Below are positions 51,031-60,061 of a stretch of DNA of 64,000 nt, piece after piece (position 1 is the first letter of the stretch; each line of letters begins with the position of its first letter). Origin of the DNA: Enterococcus casseliflavus NBRC 100478 (GTDB lineage Bacteria; Bacillota; Bacilli; Lactobacillales; Enterococcaceae); contig NZ_BCPT01000016.1 in the NCBI RefSeq assembly GCF_001544095.1, positions 1 through 64,000 on the forward strand. The letters are read 5' to 3'. The translations under genes were made by a program, and so were the position numbers. The notes below the pieces were generated by a model. It did no database searches, was not told where the DNA came from, and saw only the letters and a list, made by a program, of their open reading frames with translations.

Positions 51031-52821
51031 TTACCAAGACAACTCGTATTTTTTTAGTTTGCGATACAGTGTTGCTCGTGAGATATTTAATGTTTCTGCT
51101 GTTTTTGTCATATTGAAATGGCTCGCTTCTAACGCTTCTTCAATCCGATGTTTTTCTGATTTTATTTTGCTAGTAAAGATAGGTTCGTAGGAATTGGTTG
51201 AACCCTGATTTAGGTAAATGCTACCTGTTTGAATTAAGGCGTTCAATTCATCCTCTGACGGTTCTGAATCAGAGTAAAATATCGCCACTCGCGATAGAAA
51301 ATTATTGAACTCCCGGATGTTACCGTACCAAGGATATCCTTTGGCAACTTTTTCAATCTTCCACTTCCAATCAATTTCCCAATGATTGCTCACCATAAAT
51401 CGGTCAACCAGTGGAGCAATATCCTCTAAGCGTTCTCTAAGAGGCGGAATGCGGACCGTACATACAAATAAGCGATAAAATAGATCTTCTCGGAACTTGC
51501 CTTCTAGGGCCAACTTCCGTAAATCCTTGTTACTTGCCGTAATTAAGCGAAAATCAGTCATGACCGGTTTTCCACTAATAGGGGTCACCATCTTGTCTTC
51601 TAATACACGAAGCAAAGATTGTTGCATCTTTTCCGGCATACTATCAATCTCATCTAAAAATAAGCTGCCGCCATTGGCTTGTGATAATTTTCCTTCAAAC
51701 CCTTTCGCATTGGCGCCAGTAAACGCGCCTGGTGCATAGCCAAAAAGCTCACTTTCCAATAAATTCTCACTAATAGCCCCACAATTAATAGCAATCAAAG
51801 GGCCATTTTTTTGTGGACTATTTTGGTGAATGGTCTGCGATATTATTTCCTTTCCACTACCTGACTCGCCAAAAATATGAATTGGCACACTCGTTGTAGA
51901 GACCTTAATAACCTGATTCAAAAACTGTTGGTAACTCTTACTTCTAGAAGCTACACCTGGATAGGTCGGTGTGTTACCCTTTTCATTTTTCACTTGATAC
52001 AATTTGTATTTGTAACCGATTAGTTGGCGATTACGCATAATACTTTCTTGATCATAAATCATTGCTGGACTAATGATTTTACGCATATCCTGCCCTATAT
52101 GAAACTGATCTGCCATACTAGGCGGTACTTGAATAATGCGAAAATGCGCATCACAAAAAAGAACTTCTTCTAAAAAAGACTTTGCGTACTCTAATAAGTC
52201 ATTTCGTCGTTGAATGTGCCGTTTCATCAGCTGATTGGATATTTTTTGCGTCAGCATCGTCAATAGTAAAAATGAATCCTTCGCCGTCGAGTTTTGATAC
52301 GTTGATATATCTAGGACTCCGAGAATTTCATTGTTTTCATCAAGAATTGGTGATGCCGCACAACTCCATTTTCTTGATGCTGCCGAGTAATGTTCTTCCA
52401 AAGCAAGACACTCATCTTCTTTTGATCGCAAGGCCAGACCGATAGCATTCGTACCGACTTCTAACTCTGACCAATTACTTCCTTCACGAAAGGCAATCTC
52501 ATTGGCAAAATCTCTTGCTTGATAATTTCCCGTTCGCCAAATGATATTTGCTTCATTATCGGTTAGAATAAATAGTTGATTTGTTAAGTGAAACTGTTTT
52601 TCAATGCTACTTAATTCCGCTTTAACAAGTTGGATGAGTTCTTGATTCTCTTGCTGCTTCGTTGTTAAGTCACTTGCAGTTAAAATTTTTGGTGGTTTGA
52701 CTAAAAAAGGATCCACATGGTTTTGTAAACAGAATTGCCATGAATTAGCTATTTTTGATGGAAGCTGCGTTAGGACTCTCGTTTCTCCTTGTACAAACTG
52801 CTTCCAAATTTGTTTTTCCAT
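51031..52821 (-). CDS. acoR: Sigma-54-dependent activator AcoR
   Basis: A 596-residue activator: N-terminal GAF-type sensor region (NEIAFREGSNWSELEVGTNA, HYSAASRKWSCAASPILDEN), AAA+ domain with Walker A FGESGSGKE, the sigma-54 contact loop YAPGAFTGANAKG and Walker B GGSLFLDEID, and a Fis-type HTH (NMTKTAETLNISRATLYRKL). AcoR senses acetoin and activates the aco genes. Two -24/-12 promoters nearby are its likely targets. It is transcribed on its own, ending at a terminator before the aco promoter. RpoN must come from the chromosome. Confidence 0.93.
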   Translation of the reverse strand: MEKQIWKQFVQGETRVLTQLPSKIANSWQFCLQNHVDPFLVKPPKILTASDLTTKQQENQELIQLVKAELSSIEKQFHLTNQLFILTDNEANIIWRTGNYQARDFANEIAFREGSNWSELEVGTNAIGLALRSKEDECLALEEHYSAASRKWSCAASPILDENNEILGVLDISTYQNSTAKDSFLLLTMLTQKISNQLMKRHIQRRNDLLEYAKSFLEEVLFCDAHFRIIQVPPSMADQFHIGQDMRKIISPAMIYDQESIMRNRQLIGYKYKLYQVKNEKGNTPTYPGVASRSKSYQQFLNQVIKVSTTSVPIHIFGESGSGKEIISQTIHQNSPQKNGPLIAINCGAISENLLESELFGYAPGAFTGANAKGFEGKLSQANGGSLFLDEIDSMPEKMQQSLLRVLEDKMVTPISGKPVMTDFRLITASNKDLRKLALEGKFREDLFYRLFVCTVRIPPLRERLEDIAPLVDRFMVSNHWEIDWKWKIEKVAKGYPWYGNIREFNNFLSRVAIFYSDSEPSEDELNALIQTGSIYLNQGSTNSYEPIFTSKIKSEKHRIEEALEASHFNMTKTAETLNISRATLYRKLKKYELSW

Positions 52822-52944
52822 CTAATCATCTCCTTTAATCCTTTACACTATTATACAACAAGATTGTGAAATAAAAAAAGGAAGTCTATCTGCCCTTAAA
52901 TTCTGTCAATCGAGATGGATTCACTAAGCTTTTTTTTTTTTATT

Positions 52945-54173
52945 TCAGTCTAAAGTCTGTTTTTCCCCCTTCGTTTGTATCTTGGTTTCTTCATACAAGT
53001 AATCAGGTAAAAACATGGCAACGGTCGTTTTAACGACTAAAGCATAAATTTTTCGTTGCAAATCGTCCATTTTCGCTAATGCAGATTCGGTAGGTACTTG
53101 TTTTGTTGGGATAATGGCGTGGTGTTCCTGTACCTTACTACCGTCCACATAACGCTTTCTAGGCTCTGTTTGAACCATTTCAAGATCAAGTCCTAAAAAA
53201 CCGCTATATTTGCCAAAATCCGCTTTTAAATAAGCAAATTCGTTCTCTGTAATAAATGGTGTATCTGTTCTTGGATAACTCAATAATTTTGCTTCATACA
53301 GTCCTTGCATAGCTTTTAAAGTTTGGCTCGCTGTCGCTTTATAAAGCTGATTGACTTTTGATTGCAAACTACTTAAAGAAAACAGACTCGGACTATTCGT
53401 TTTTTTCTCTTTGGTTTGAACATCAGCAATTATCCCCTCTTGATTGCCTATTTTAGCTTGTTTAGAAGAAACAAAAGCTAAAAGCTCCTCTTGGGTTTTA
53501 AAACGCTGTGTGGGGCTTAGAACGCCCTTAAATGACCCTTGGTTTACTTTTATACTAGCTTCCACCTCGAAAAAAGGTTCTTTTTTAAAATTCTCTATGG
53601 CTTCCTGGCGCTGAAAAATAAGGTATAAGGTGGGCGTTTGAACACGTCCTAGTGAAAATGTACCTTGTACGCCTTTCTGTTGTAAATTTAACGTATACAA
53701 AGGGCTTGCGTTCATGCCGATCAACCAATCGGCAATTTGGCGTGTTTGCGCTTCTTGATAAAAGGGATAGTAATTCATTCCTGGTTGCAAATTTTGAAAA
53801 CCGCTTCGGATCACATCTTTTTCTAAGCTATTGATCCATAGTCTTTTAAATGTTTTATCTTTTGAAAAGGCATTTGCTTTATGGATAATCGACCAGGCGA
53901 TATTTTCACCTTCTCTGTCGCTATCTGTTGCAACAATAATTGTATTTGCCTTTTTGAGAAGTTCTGCAACAATTTTAAACTGCTTTCCCTTATCTTTTGC
54001 AACTTCAAAATCGTATCGATCAGGAAAAATCGGCAAAGATTCAAGTTTCCAATTTTGCCACTTTTCGTCATAATGACCTGGTTCTGCTAATTCCACTAAA
54101 TGCCCAAAACCAAAGGTGATAAACGTTTCATCTGTAAATAGTGGGTCTTTGATCTCAAAATAACCGTACTCAT
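52945..54173 (-). pseudogene. Truncated type IA topoisomerase (Inc18 topB-like)
   Basis: The reading matches topoisomerase III of Inc18 plasmids: ITFGFGHLVELAEPGHYDEK, IIVATDSDREGENIAWSIIH, FSLGRVQTPTLYLIFQRQEA, LLSYPRTDTPFITENE with the catalytic Tyr, and VQEHHAIIPT. Two defects are visible. The N-terminus starts MSTVIL and then jumps out of frame into EIKDPLFTDETF, losing the usual AEKPSQA segment. The C-terminus ends after ETKIQTK with a foreign GEKQTLD, about 300 residues short. No functional enzyme is expected. Confidence 0.85.
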
Positions 54174-54176
54174 TAA

Positions 54177-54594
54177 CTATCCCTCTTTTCTTTGTTTTTT
54201 CTTTGATCTACTGTCACGTTATATCTTGCTCGATACCTTCTAAACGTTCGGCGATTGATTCCAGTTTGTTCTTCAACTTCTTTATCAGATAAACCATTCA
54301 AAAACAAATCGAAAGCATGCTTTAAACGTGGATCATTTTTTTAAATTTCAGTTGCCGACCTTTGAATTTGCCTTTTTTCTTAGCAATTTCGATTTCCTGT
54401 GCCTGACGTTCCTTAATTTTTTTTCGTTCTGATTCTGCTTGATACTTGTACAATTCAATGACAAGGCTATTAATCAAACGCCTTAAATTTTCATCTTCAA
54501 TACCATTCATTGAGGGTAAATTTAAGACTTCCAGGGTTGCCCCCTTAATTTGAATTTGATTCATCAATTTGTCATTTTTATATTTAATTGGCAC
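54177..54594 (-). pseudogene. Inc18-type resolvase remnant with poly-A frameshift
   Basis: The part left is GATLEVLNLPSMNGIEDENL, LRRLINSLVIELYKYQAESE, RKKIKERQAQEIEIAKKKGK, FKGRQLKFKK, then after a run of seven A (one too few) the frame continues one base off as NDPRLKHAFDLFLNGLSDKE and VEEQTGINRRTFRRYRARYN to TAG 54177. This is the Inc18 beta resolvase; about 90 N-terminal residues with the nucleophilic Ser are missing. It lies directly before the topB remnant, as in pAMbeta1 and pSM19035. Confidence 0.85.
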
Positions 54595-54638
54595 AGTTTT
54601 TTCTAATTATGTGTCATATTCATAGTCAACTATAGCTA

Positions 54639-54707
54639 CAAAAGCAACTAATTTTGGAGATAGATTGAGATATTTAAAAATCTATCATGAAAAATTAGTT
54701 GCTTTTG
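54639..54707. repeat. Large nested inverted repeat
   Basis: CAAAAGCAACTAATTTT (54639-54655) pairs perfectly over 17 bp with 54691-54707, and inside it GATAGATT (54659-54666) pairs with AATCTATC (54679-54686). The two stems are nearly stacked, so a long cruciform or RNA hairpin is possible. It marks the outer border of the resolvase remnant. Confidence 0.65.
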
Positions 54708-54933
54708 TCACTTAGCGCTGAAAATTTATGCCATTTATCTAGAAAAATGACAGGTATAGATTGTGAACCAGCCGGATTTCACAAGTTGTATCGTGCAACA
54801 AATAAGCCTTCACAAGGCGAATTTTTGAAATTCACAAGTGACGGCTAAAAGCAAGGTCAAGATCGTTCGTCAATCTTCGATTTCCGAGTAAAAAAATATC
54901 GCTTGGACTTCGCCCGTTTTCGCTCATTTTTTA
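54708..54933. other. Gene-free stretch
   Basis: About 230 bases with no supported gene; TTTCACAAG-like words recur (near 54776, 54811 and 54831) without clear structure. Confidence 0.45.
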
Positions 54934-55008
54934 AGTGCTGTTTGTGGCAAATTTATTGCCACAAAATAAAATAAAAAACCCCCTTCGCTTTTTCAGCAGG
55001 GGGCAAGT
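54934..55008 (-). terminator. Two hairpins downstream of the transporter remnant
   Basis: TTTGTGGCAA/TTGCCACAAA (54934-54960 region) and ACCCCCT...AGGGGGC (about 54979-55004). The second is followed on the minus strand by TTTTTTA and would terminate the MFS-type gene at 55016. Confidence 0.7.
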
Positions 55009-55015
55009 TTTTATT

Positions 55016-55295
55016 TCAGTTTTTCTCAAAATGCTTTTCATTTTTTAGCAAAATAACAAAAGATAATAGAATTAAAATAATACTTGAAAAATAAAAACTC
55101 ATACTCATTCCGAATTGATCCCAAATACGACTTACTATAAATTGCCCTAAAACATTACCTATTGCAATCATAATTCTAAATTTGGAAAGTCTTTTCCCTA
55201 TCTCTGTAAAGAGACTACTGTTTATTTTATCACTTGCATATATATCGGCGATATTAGCAACTAATTCAAAGATGAACCAAACTATAATTATAAAA
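55016..55295 (-). pseudogene. C-terminal fragment of an MFS-type transporter
   Basis: Reading from the IS1216 end, IIIVWFIFELVANIADIYAS, DKINSSLFTEIGKRLSKFRI, MIAIGNVLGQFIVSRIWDQF and MSFYFSSIILILLSFVILLK form about four transmembrane helices of a major facilitator, with the normal end EKHFEKN and its terminator. The N-terminal two thirds have been lost at the IS1216 junction; the apparent start MENFATEP comes from IS1216 DNA. The substrate is unknown. Confidence 0.75.
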
Positions 55296-56103
55296 GGTTC
55301 TGTTGCAAAGTTTTCCAAAAAATCTATTTTAGTGTAAAATTGAGAAAAAAAACAGAGAGGACAGAGTAATGAATCATTTTAAAGGCAAACAATTCAAAAA
55401 AGACGTCATTATTGTCGCTGTTGGTTACTACCTGCGTTACAATCTAAGCTATCGTGAAGTTCAGGAATTGTTATATGATCGTGGAATAAATGTTTGTCAT
55501 ACTACGATTTATCGTTGGGTGCAAGAGTACAGCAAAGTCCTCTATTATCCTTGGAAGAAGAAAAATAGACAATCCTTCTATTCATGGAAAATGGACGAAA
55601 CCTATATCAAAATTAAGGGACGTTGGCATTATCTTTATCGTGCAATTGATGCGGACGGCTTAACCTTAGATATCTGGTTACGAAAGAAACGGGATACGCA
55701 AGCAGCCTATGCTTTCTTAAAACGACTCCATAAACAGTTTGGTGAGCCGAAAGCAATTGTGACCGATAAAGCACCTTCTCTTGGCTCCGCCTTTAGAAAG
55801 TTACAGAGTGTGGGTTTATATACTAAGACAGAGCACCGAACTGTGAAGTATCTTAACAATTTAATAGAACAAGACCATCGACCTATTAAACGACGGAATA
55901 AATTTTATCAAAGTCTCCGTACAGCCTCTTCCACGATTAAGGGCATGGAGACCATTCGAGGAATATATAAAAAGAACCGAAGAAATGGAACGCTCTTCGG
56001 CTTTTCGGTGTCTACTGAAATCAAGGTATTAATGGGAATAACAGCCTAAGATATTTGGAGTTCAGAGAGGGCGCGTTTGATTTTCAAACTTCGCAACAGA
56101 ACC
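55296..56103 (+). mobile_element. IS1216
   Basis: 808 bp, the known length, bounded by GGTTCTGTTGCAAAGTTT (55296) and its complement with one mismatch (ending 56103). Flanking octamers TTATAAAA and AATTCAAG differ, so no target duplication. It separates the Inc18-type remnant from the alpha-galactoside locus. Confidence 0.95.
55369..56049 (+). CDS. IS1216 transposase
   Basis: A 226-residue IS6-family DDE transposase, MNHFKGKQFKKDVIIVAVGY, with DDE residues in WKMDETYIKIKGRWHY, IVTDKAPSLGSAF and IEQDHRPIKRRN. It matches the IS1216 protein known from vancomycin-resistant enterococci. ATG 55369 follows AGAGAGGACAG. It appears intact. Confidence 0.95.
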   Translation: MNHFKGKQFKKDVIIVAVGYYLRYNLSYREVQELLYDRGINVCHTTIYRWVQEYSKVLYYPWKKKNRQSFYSWKMDETYIKIKGRWHYLYRAIDADGLTLDIWLRKKRDTQAAYAFLKRLHKQFGEPKAIVTDKAPSLGSAFRKLQSVGLYTKTEHRTVKYLNNLIEQDHRPIKRRNKFYQSLRTASSTIKGMETIRGIYKKNRRNGTLFGFSVSTEIKVLMGITA

Positions 56104-56114
56104 AATTCAAGCTA

Positions 56115-58298
56115 CTATATCTGTTTCAAATAAAAGCGTTGTGTCGCATAATCACCATGTAGTTCTGAGTCAATATAAAAACCGAGATTCATCAATTCAT
56201 CGCCAGCAAATGTTACATCTTCCATTTGATAAGTTGCTTCTTCTGCTAATCCTGCTAATTTCAATGTGACTAATGGATGCGCAGCTTCTGCTAATACTCG
56301 GAAATAAAAGACCATGGCTTCTGTTTGGTCTTTTGAGACAAACATCCATGCAGTATCATTGCCTTCAAACGGACTTTCCAAGCGATAAAAAGTTCCATAT
56401 TGCAAAAGTTGGCGATGCTTTTTATAAAAGGCAACTTGTTCTTTAATTTCTGCTTTTTCTTCAGAAGTTAATTGCGTTAGATCTAGCTCATAACCAAAAA
56501 CACCAGCCATCGCAGCATTGCCACGAATAGTTAAACTCGTTTCTCTTCCTGTTTGATGATTTGGGACTGCTGAAACATGCGCACCCATACTTGAAATTGG
56601 ATACACTAAGCTGGTTCCATATTGAATTTTCAGACGAGCCACGGCATCGGTATTGTCGCTCGTCCAAGTTTGTGGCATGTAATACAAGAAACCTGCATCA
56701 AAACGACCGCCTCCACCCGAACAACTTTCAAATAAAATAGTTGGATAATTCGTTGTTAACTTTTCTAAAAATTCATATAACCCTAACATATAACGATGAG
56801 CCACTTCACCTTGCATCGTTGAGTCCAACAAGACAGAATAGACTTCTGTCATATTTCGATTCATATCCCACTTCACATAATCAATCGGTACACGATCAAA
56901 AATCGCCGTCATTTGTTGATAGATATTATCACGAACATCTTGTCTTGAAAAATCAAGAACATATTGATTTCGACTAATTGAGCGGTCACGACCTGGAATA
57001 CCCAATGCCCAATCTGGATGTGCTCGAAATAGTTCACTATCTTCAGAAATCATTTCCGGTTCAAACCAAATCCCAAATTTCATCCCGTTATCATGCACTT
57101 GCTTGGCTAAATTTTCCAAACCACAAGCAAGTTTGCCTTCTGTTTCAACCCAATCACCTAATGAAGTGAAGTCATTTTCACGACCGCCAAACCAACCATC
57201 ATCTAAAACAAACATTTCAATGCCCAAGTTCTTCGCATCATCGACAATATTCATGATTTTTTCTTCGTTAAAATCAAAATACGTTGCTTCCCAGTTGTTG
57301 ATTAACGTGGGACGTTCTTGTAAACGATAGTTTCCACGAATTAAACGGTGATTATACAATTCATGATACGTCTGTGATAACGTATTCAGACCTTCATTAC
57401 TATAAACCATCACGACTTCTGGCGTTTGAAATGAGTCGCCAGTTTTTAGTTGCCAACCAAAATTAAATGAATTAATTCCCATAATGACCCGTGTTTGGTC
57501 AAATGGATCTTTTTGAATCACCGTTTCGTGATTACCGCTATAAACTAAATTAAATCCATATGCCTCTCCTTGAAATTCATCTGTTTTGGCATCTACTAAA
57601 GCAACAAACGGATTTTGTTGATGGCTGCTTGATCCGCGTTTACTATCTAATACTTTTATCCCTGTATGAATTTTTTCTCTAGTCATTTGACGTTCTCTTG
57701 CCCAGGTACCATTTAAATGAATTAACTCGAGTGGACGATTTGAAAAATCAATTGATTGACTAGCTAAGCGGTTAATCTCCACTGTTTCATCACTATTATT
57801 TACTAATTGCGTAGAACGAATAATTACACTGTGATTTTGATAAATTGTGTAGAACAACTGTAAAGTCAATCCACTAATCGCGTCTTTCAATTGAATAATC
57901 AGCGTTTCAGCTTCATCATCATCTTCCGTATATAAGGCTGGCAATCCCGCTAAGCTGGGCTTTCCTTTTTGAATTTCGTAGCTATCATAACGAAAATCAT
58001 TTACACGACTACCGTTTCCTAATTTAATATTATGCGCCGGTTCTCTAAAATCACCATGTCCATATCCTGGAAATTCTAATGGTAATGTATCTAAAGATAA
58101 TAAACGATCTTGCGCATTTGCATTGTTGGGTGAGAAGGAACGATCTGTTCGGGGGTAGCGATACCCACCAGAATAGTGCGTAATCTTTTTTCCAAAATAA
58201 AGATGCGTTAAATAATTATTTTCTTCGATTCCTAATAGATAGCTAATTTTTTTATTTTGTAAATGAAATGTTTGTGTGTGATTGTCAAATATAATCAT
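56115..58298 (-). CDS. aga: GH36 alpha-galactosidase
   Basis: A 727-residue GH36 enzyme: N-terminal beta-sandwich, then a (beta/alpha)8 barrel with MFVLDDGWFGGRENDFTSLG, FGIWFEPEMISEDSELFRAH, VDYVKWDMNRNMTEVYS holding the nucleophile Asp, and FESCSGGGGRFDAGFLYYMP, TWTSDNTDAVARLKIQYGT with the acid/base Asp. It releases galactose from raffinose, stachyose and melibiose. No signal peptide, so it works on imported sugar. It ends 11 bases from IS1216 and is the last gene of the operon. Confidence 0.94.
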   Translation of the reverse strand: MIIFDNHTQTFHLQNKKISYLLGIEENNYLTHLYFGKKITHYSGGYRYPRTDRSFSPNNANAQDRLLSLDTLPLEFPGYGHGDFREPAHNIKLGNGSRVNDFRYDSYEIQKGKPSLAGLPALYTEDDDEAETLIIQLKDAISGLTLQLFYTIYQNHSVIIRSTQLVNNSDETVEINRLASQSIDFSNRPLELIHLNGTWARERQMTREKIHTGIKVLDSKRGSSSHQQNPFVALVDAKTDEFQGEAYGFNLVYSGNHETVIQKDPFDQTRVIMGINSFNFGWQLKTGDSFQTPEVVMVYSNEGLNTLSQTYHELYNHRLIRGNYRLQERPTLINNWEATYFDFNEEKIMNIVDDAKNLGIEMFVLDDGWFGGRENDFTSLGDWVETEGKLACGLENLAKQVHDNGMKFGIWFEPEMISEDSELFRAHPDWALGIPGRDRSISRNQYVLDFSRQDVRDNIYQQMTAIFDRVPIDYVKWDMNRNMTEVYSVLLDSTMQGEVAHRYMLGLYEFLEKLTTNYPTILFESCSGGGGRFDAGFLYYMPQTWTSDNTDAVARLKIQYGTSLVYPISSMGAHVSAVPNHQTGRETSLTIRGNAAMAGVFGYELDLTQLTSEEKAEIKEQVAFYKKHRQLLQYGTFYRLESPFEGNDTAWMFVSKDQTEAMVFYFRVLAEAAHPLVTLKLAGLAEEATYQMEDVTFAGDELMNLGFYIDSELHGDYATQRFYLKQI

Positions 58299-58337
58299 AA
58301 GTTTATGAACTCCTTTATAATGAGAATAATTTATTGG

Positions 58338-59168
58338 TTATTTCACTGCTCCATTGCTCATTCCAGCTATAATACTTCTTTGGAAAGCAAGATAAACTAG
58401 TGTAATCGTGACAATTCCTACTGTATAGGAAGCAAAACTTGGACCATAGTCGTTAAAATATTGTCCCGTATAATTATATTGAAACAATGGTAGTGTCCAC
58501 ATATTAGACTCACGATTTAAAATTAATAATGGTAGCATGAAATCATTCCAAAACCATAGAGCATTAAGAATAATAGTCGTCGCATGCATTGGTTTTAACA
58601 TTGGGAAAACAATTTTGAAATAAGTTGTAAAGTGACTAGCCCCATCAATTTCAGCAGCCTCATCCAGACTGATAGGCACATTTAGTTTAATAAAACCAAC
58701 ATATAAAAATAGTGTCTGTGGTACGGCATAAGTGAGATAGAGTAAGATTAATCCCCACATATTTGCTAAACCAATTTTACTCATCATAACGGTAATCGGA
58801 ATCATAATTACTTGGAAAGGAACAAAAATTCCTAAAATTAAAAATAAATACATCAATCCGTATGCTTTCCCACGAGTCATTTTTCTTGCTAGTGAATAAG
58901 CAGCCATAGGAATAATTGCTGTCACAGCAACTACTGAAATGATTGTGATGATTGCCGAATTCCAAAAGTAATGACCAATTCCATCCGCTAACAATCTTCG
59001 GAAATTTTCCAAAGTCGCTGGATTAGGAAAACGAAAGAAATTATTCATAATATCGGGTGTTGTTTTAAATGAACCGAATAGCGTTGAAACTAAGGGAACT
59101 AAAATCATGAAGCCCCCTAATAATAAAAGCAAGTATTTAGAAATATTTTTTTCTTTTGATGTTTTCAT
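58338..59168 (-). CDS. ABC sugar transporter permease (MsmG type)
   Basis: A 276-residue MalG/MsmG-like permease with six transmembrane helices; the EAA loop is SLDEAAEIDGASHFTTYFKI. It starts MKTSKEKNISKYLLLLLGGF behind GGAGGTTTCCC and lies 12 bases after the partner permease gene. With the binding protein and partner it forms an importer for alpha-galactosides. The ATPase is not here; MsmK-type ATPases often serve several such importers. Confidence 0.92.
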   Translation of the reverse strand: MKTSKEKNISKYLLLLLGGFMILVPLVSTLFGSFKTTPDIMNNFFRFPNPATLENFRRLLADGIGHYFWNSAIITIISVVAVTAIIPMAAYSLARKMTRGKAYGLMYLFLILGIFVPFQVIMIPITVMMSKIGLANMWGLILLYLTYAVPQTLFLYVGFIKLNVPISLDEAAEIDGASHFTTYFKIVFPMLKPMHATTIILNALWFWNDFMLPLLILNRESNMWTLPLFQYNYTGQYFNDYGPSFASYTVGIVTITLVYLAFQRSIIAGMSNGAVK

Positions 59169-59179
59169 TGGGAAACCTC

Positions 59180-60052
59180 CTAGATTTCAAATTTTTTCGA
59201 TAATTTTAATTGTGCCAGTGAAACAATCCCAATTAAGATAAATAAGACTAAAGCAATAGCATTCGCATAACCAAACTGATTGTTTTTAAAAGCATAATTA
59301 TAAACAAGTAACCCCAAAGATGTTGTGGCATCGCTTGGTCCACCACCAGTTAAAGCAAAAATTTGATCAAATGCTGTTAAGCCACCTTTTAATGCCATAA
59401 TAAATACCATTGAAATACTTGGTAATAAGTAGGTGATTTCAATATTCCAAAAAATTTGCTTATCATTCGCCCCATCCATTCTAGCAGCTTCAATAATTTC
59501 TTGTGGAATACTTTGAAAACCCGCTAAGAAAATGATGACTGGCATGGCAATTCCTTGCCAAAGTAAAACAAAAATTACTGCAAAAATCGCTCCCCATGTT
59601 GTTCCTAAAAGACTGGTTTGTAAAAATTCAATGCCTAACATACTACCAATTTTTGGTAAACCATAGTTAAAAATTTGTTTAAATACTAAAGAAACAACCA
59701 CGCCCGATAAGACCGCTGGAAAAAAGAACCATGCTCTAAAGAATGTTTTCCCTTTAATATTTGCGTTCAACGCCCGCGCAATCAAAATACCAAAACCAAT
59801 TTGTCCAGCAATCATGCAAAGCGTCACAATTAAAGTGAAGCCAATCGATTTGATAAACTTCGGATCAGAAAAAAGAATCTTATAATTGTTCAAACCCACA
59901 AAATCAAAATTATAAGTCAGACCAGTCCAATTAGTTAAACTGTAAAAAGCACCTTGAACCATTGGAAAGTAGAAAAAAATCATCTGCAAAATAATTGGAA
60001 TTGCTACAAAAATGATTGCCCAGTAACGATTTAAAATTTCTTTTATTTTCAT
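59180..60052 (-). CDS. ABC sugar transporter permease (MsmF type)
   Basis: A 290-residue MalF/MsmF-like permease with six transmembrane helices and an EAA loop IPQEIIEAARMDGANDKQIF. LTGGGPSDATTSLGLLVYNY is typical of the C-terminal part. It lies 10 bases after the binding-protein gene and 12 before the second permease. Confidence 0.92.
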   Translation of the reverse strand: MKIKEILNRYWAIIFVAIPIILQMIFFYFPMVQGAFYSLTNWTGLTYNFDFVGLNNYKILFSDPKFIKSIGFTLIVTLCMIAGQIGFGILIARALNANIKGKTFFRAWFFFPAVLSGVVVSLVFKQIFNYGLPKIGSMLGIEFLQTSLLGTTWGAIFAVIFVLLWQGIAMPVIIFLAGFQSIPQEIIEAARMDGANDKQIFWNIEITYLLPSISMVFIMALKGGLTAFDQIFALTGGGPSDATTSLGLLVYNYAFKNNQFGYANAIALVLFILIGIVSLAQLKLSKKFEI

Positions 60053-60061
60053 TTTATTTTC

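Noticed and set aside
54708-54933. TTTCACAAG-like words as a repeat family
   Set aside because: Only three loose copies without regular spacing or structure.
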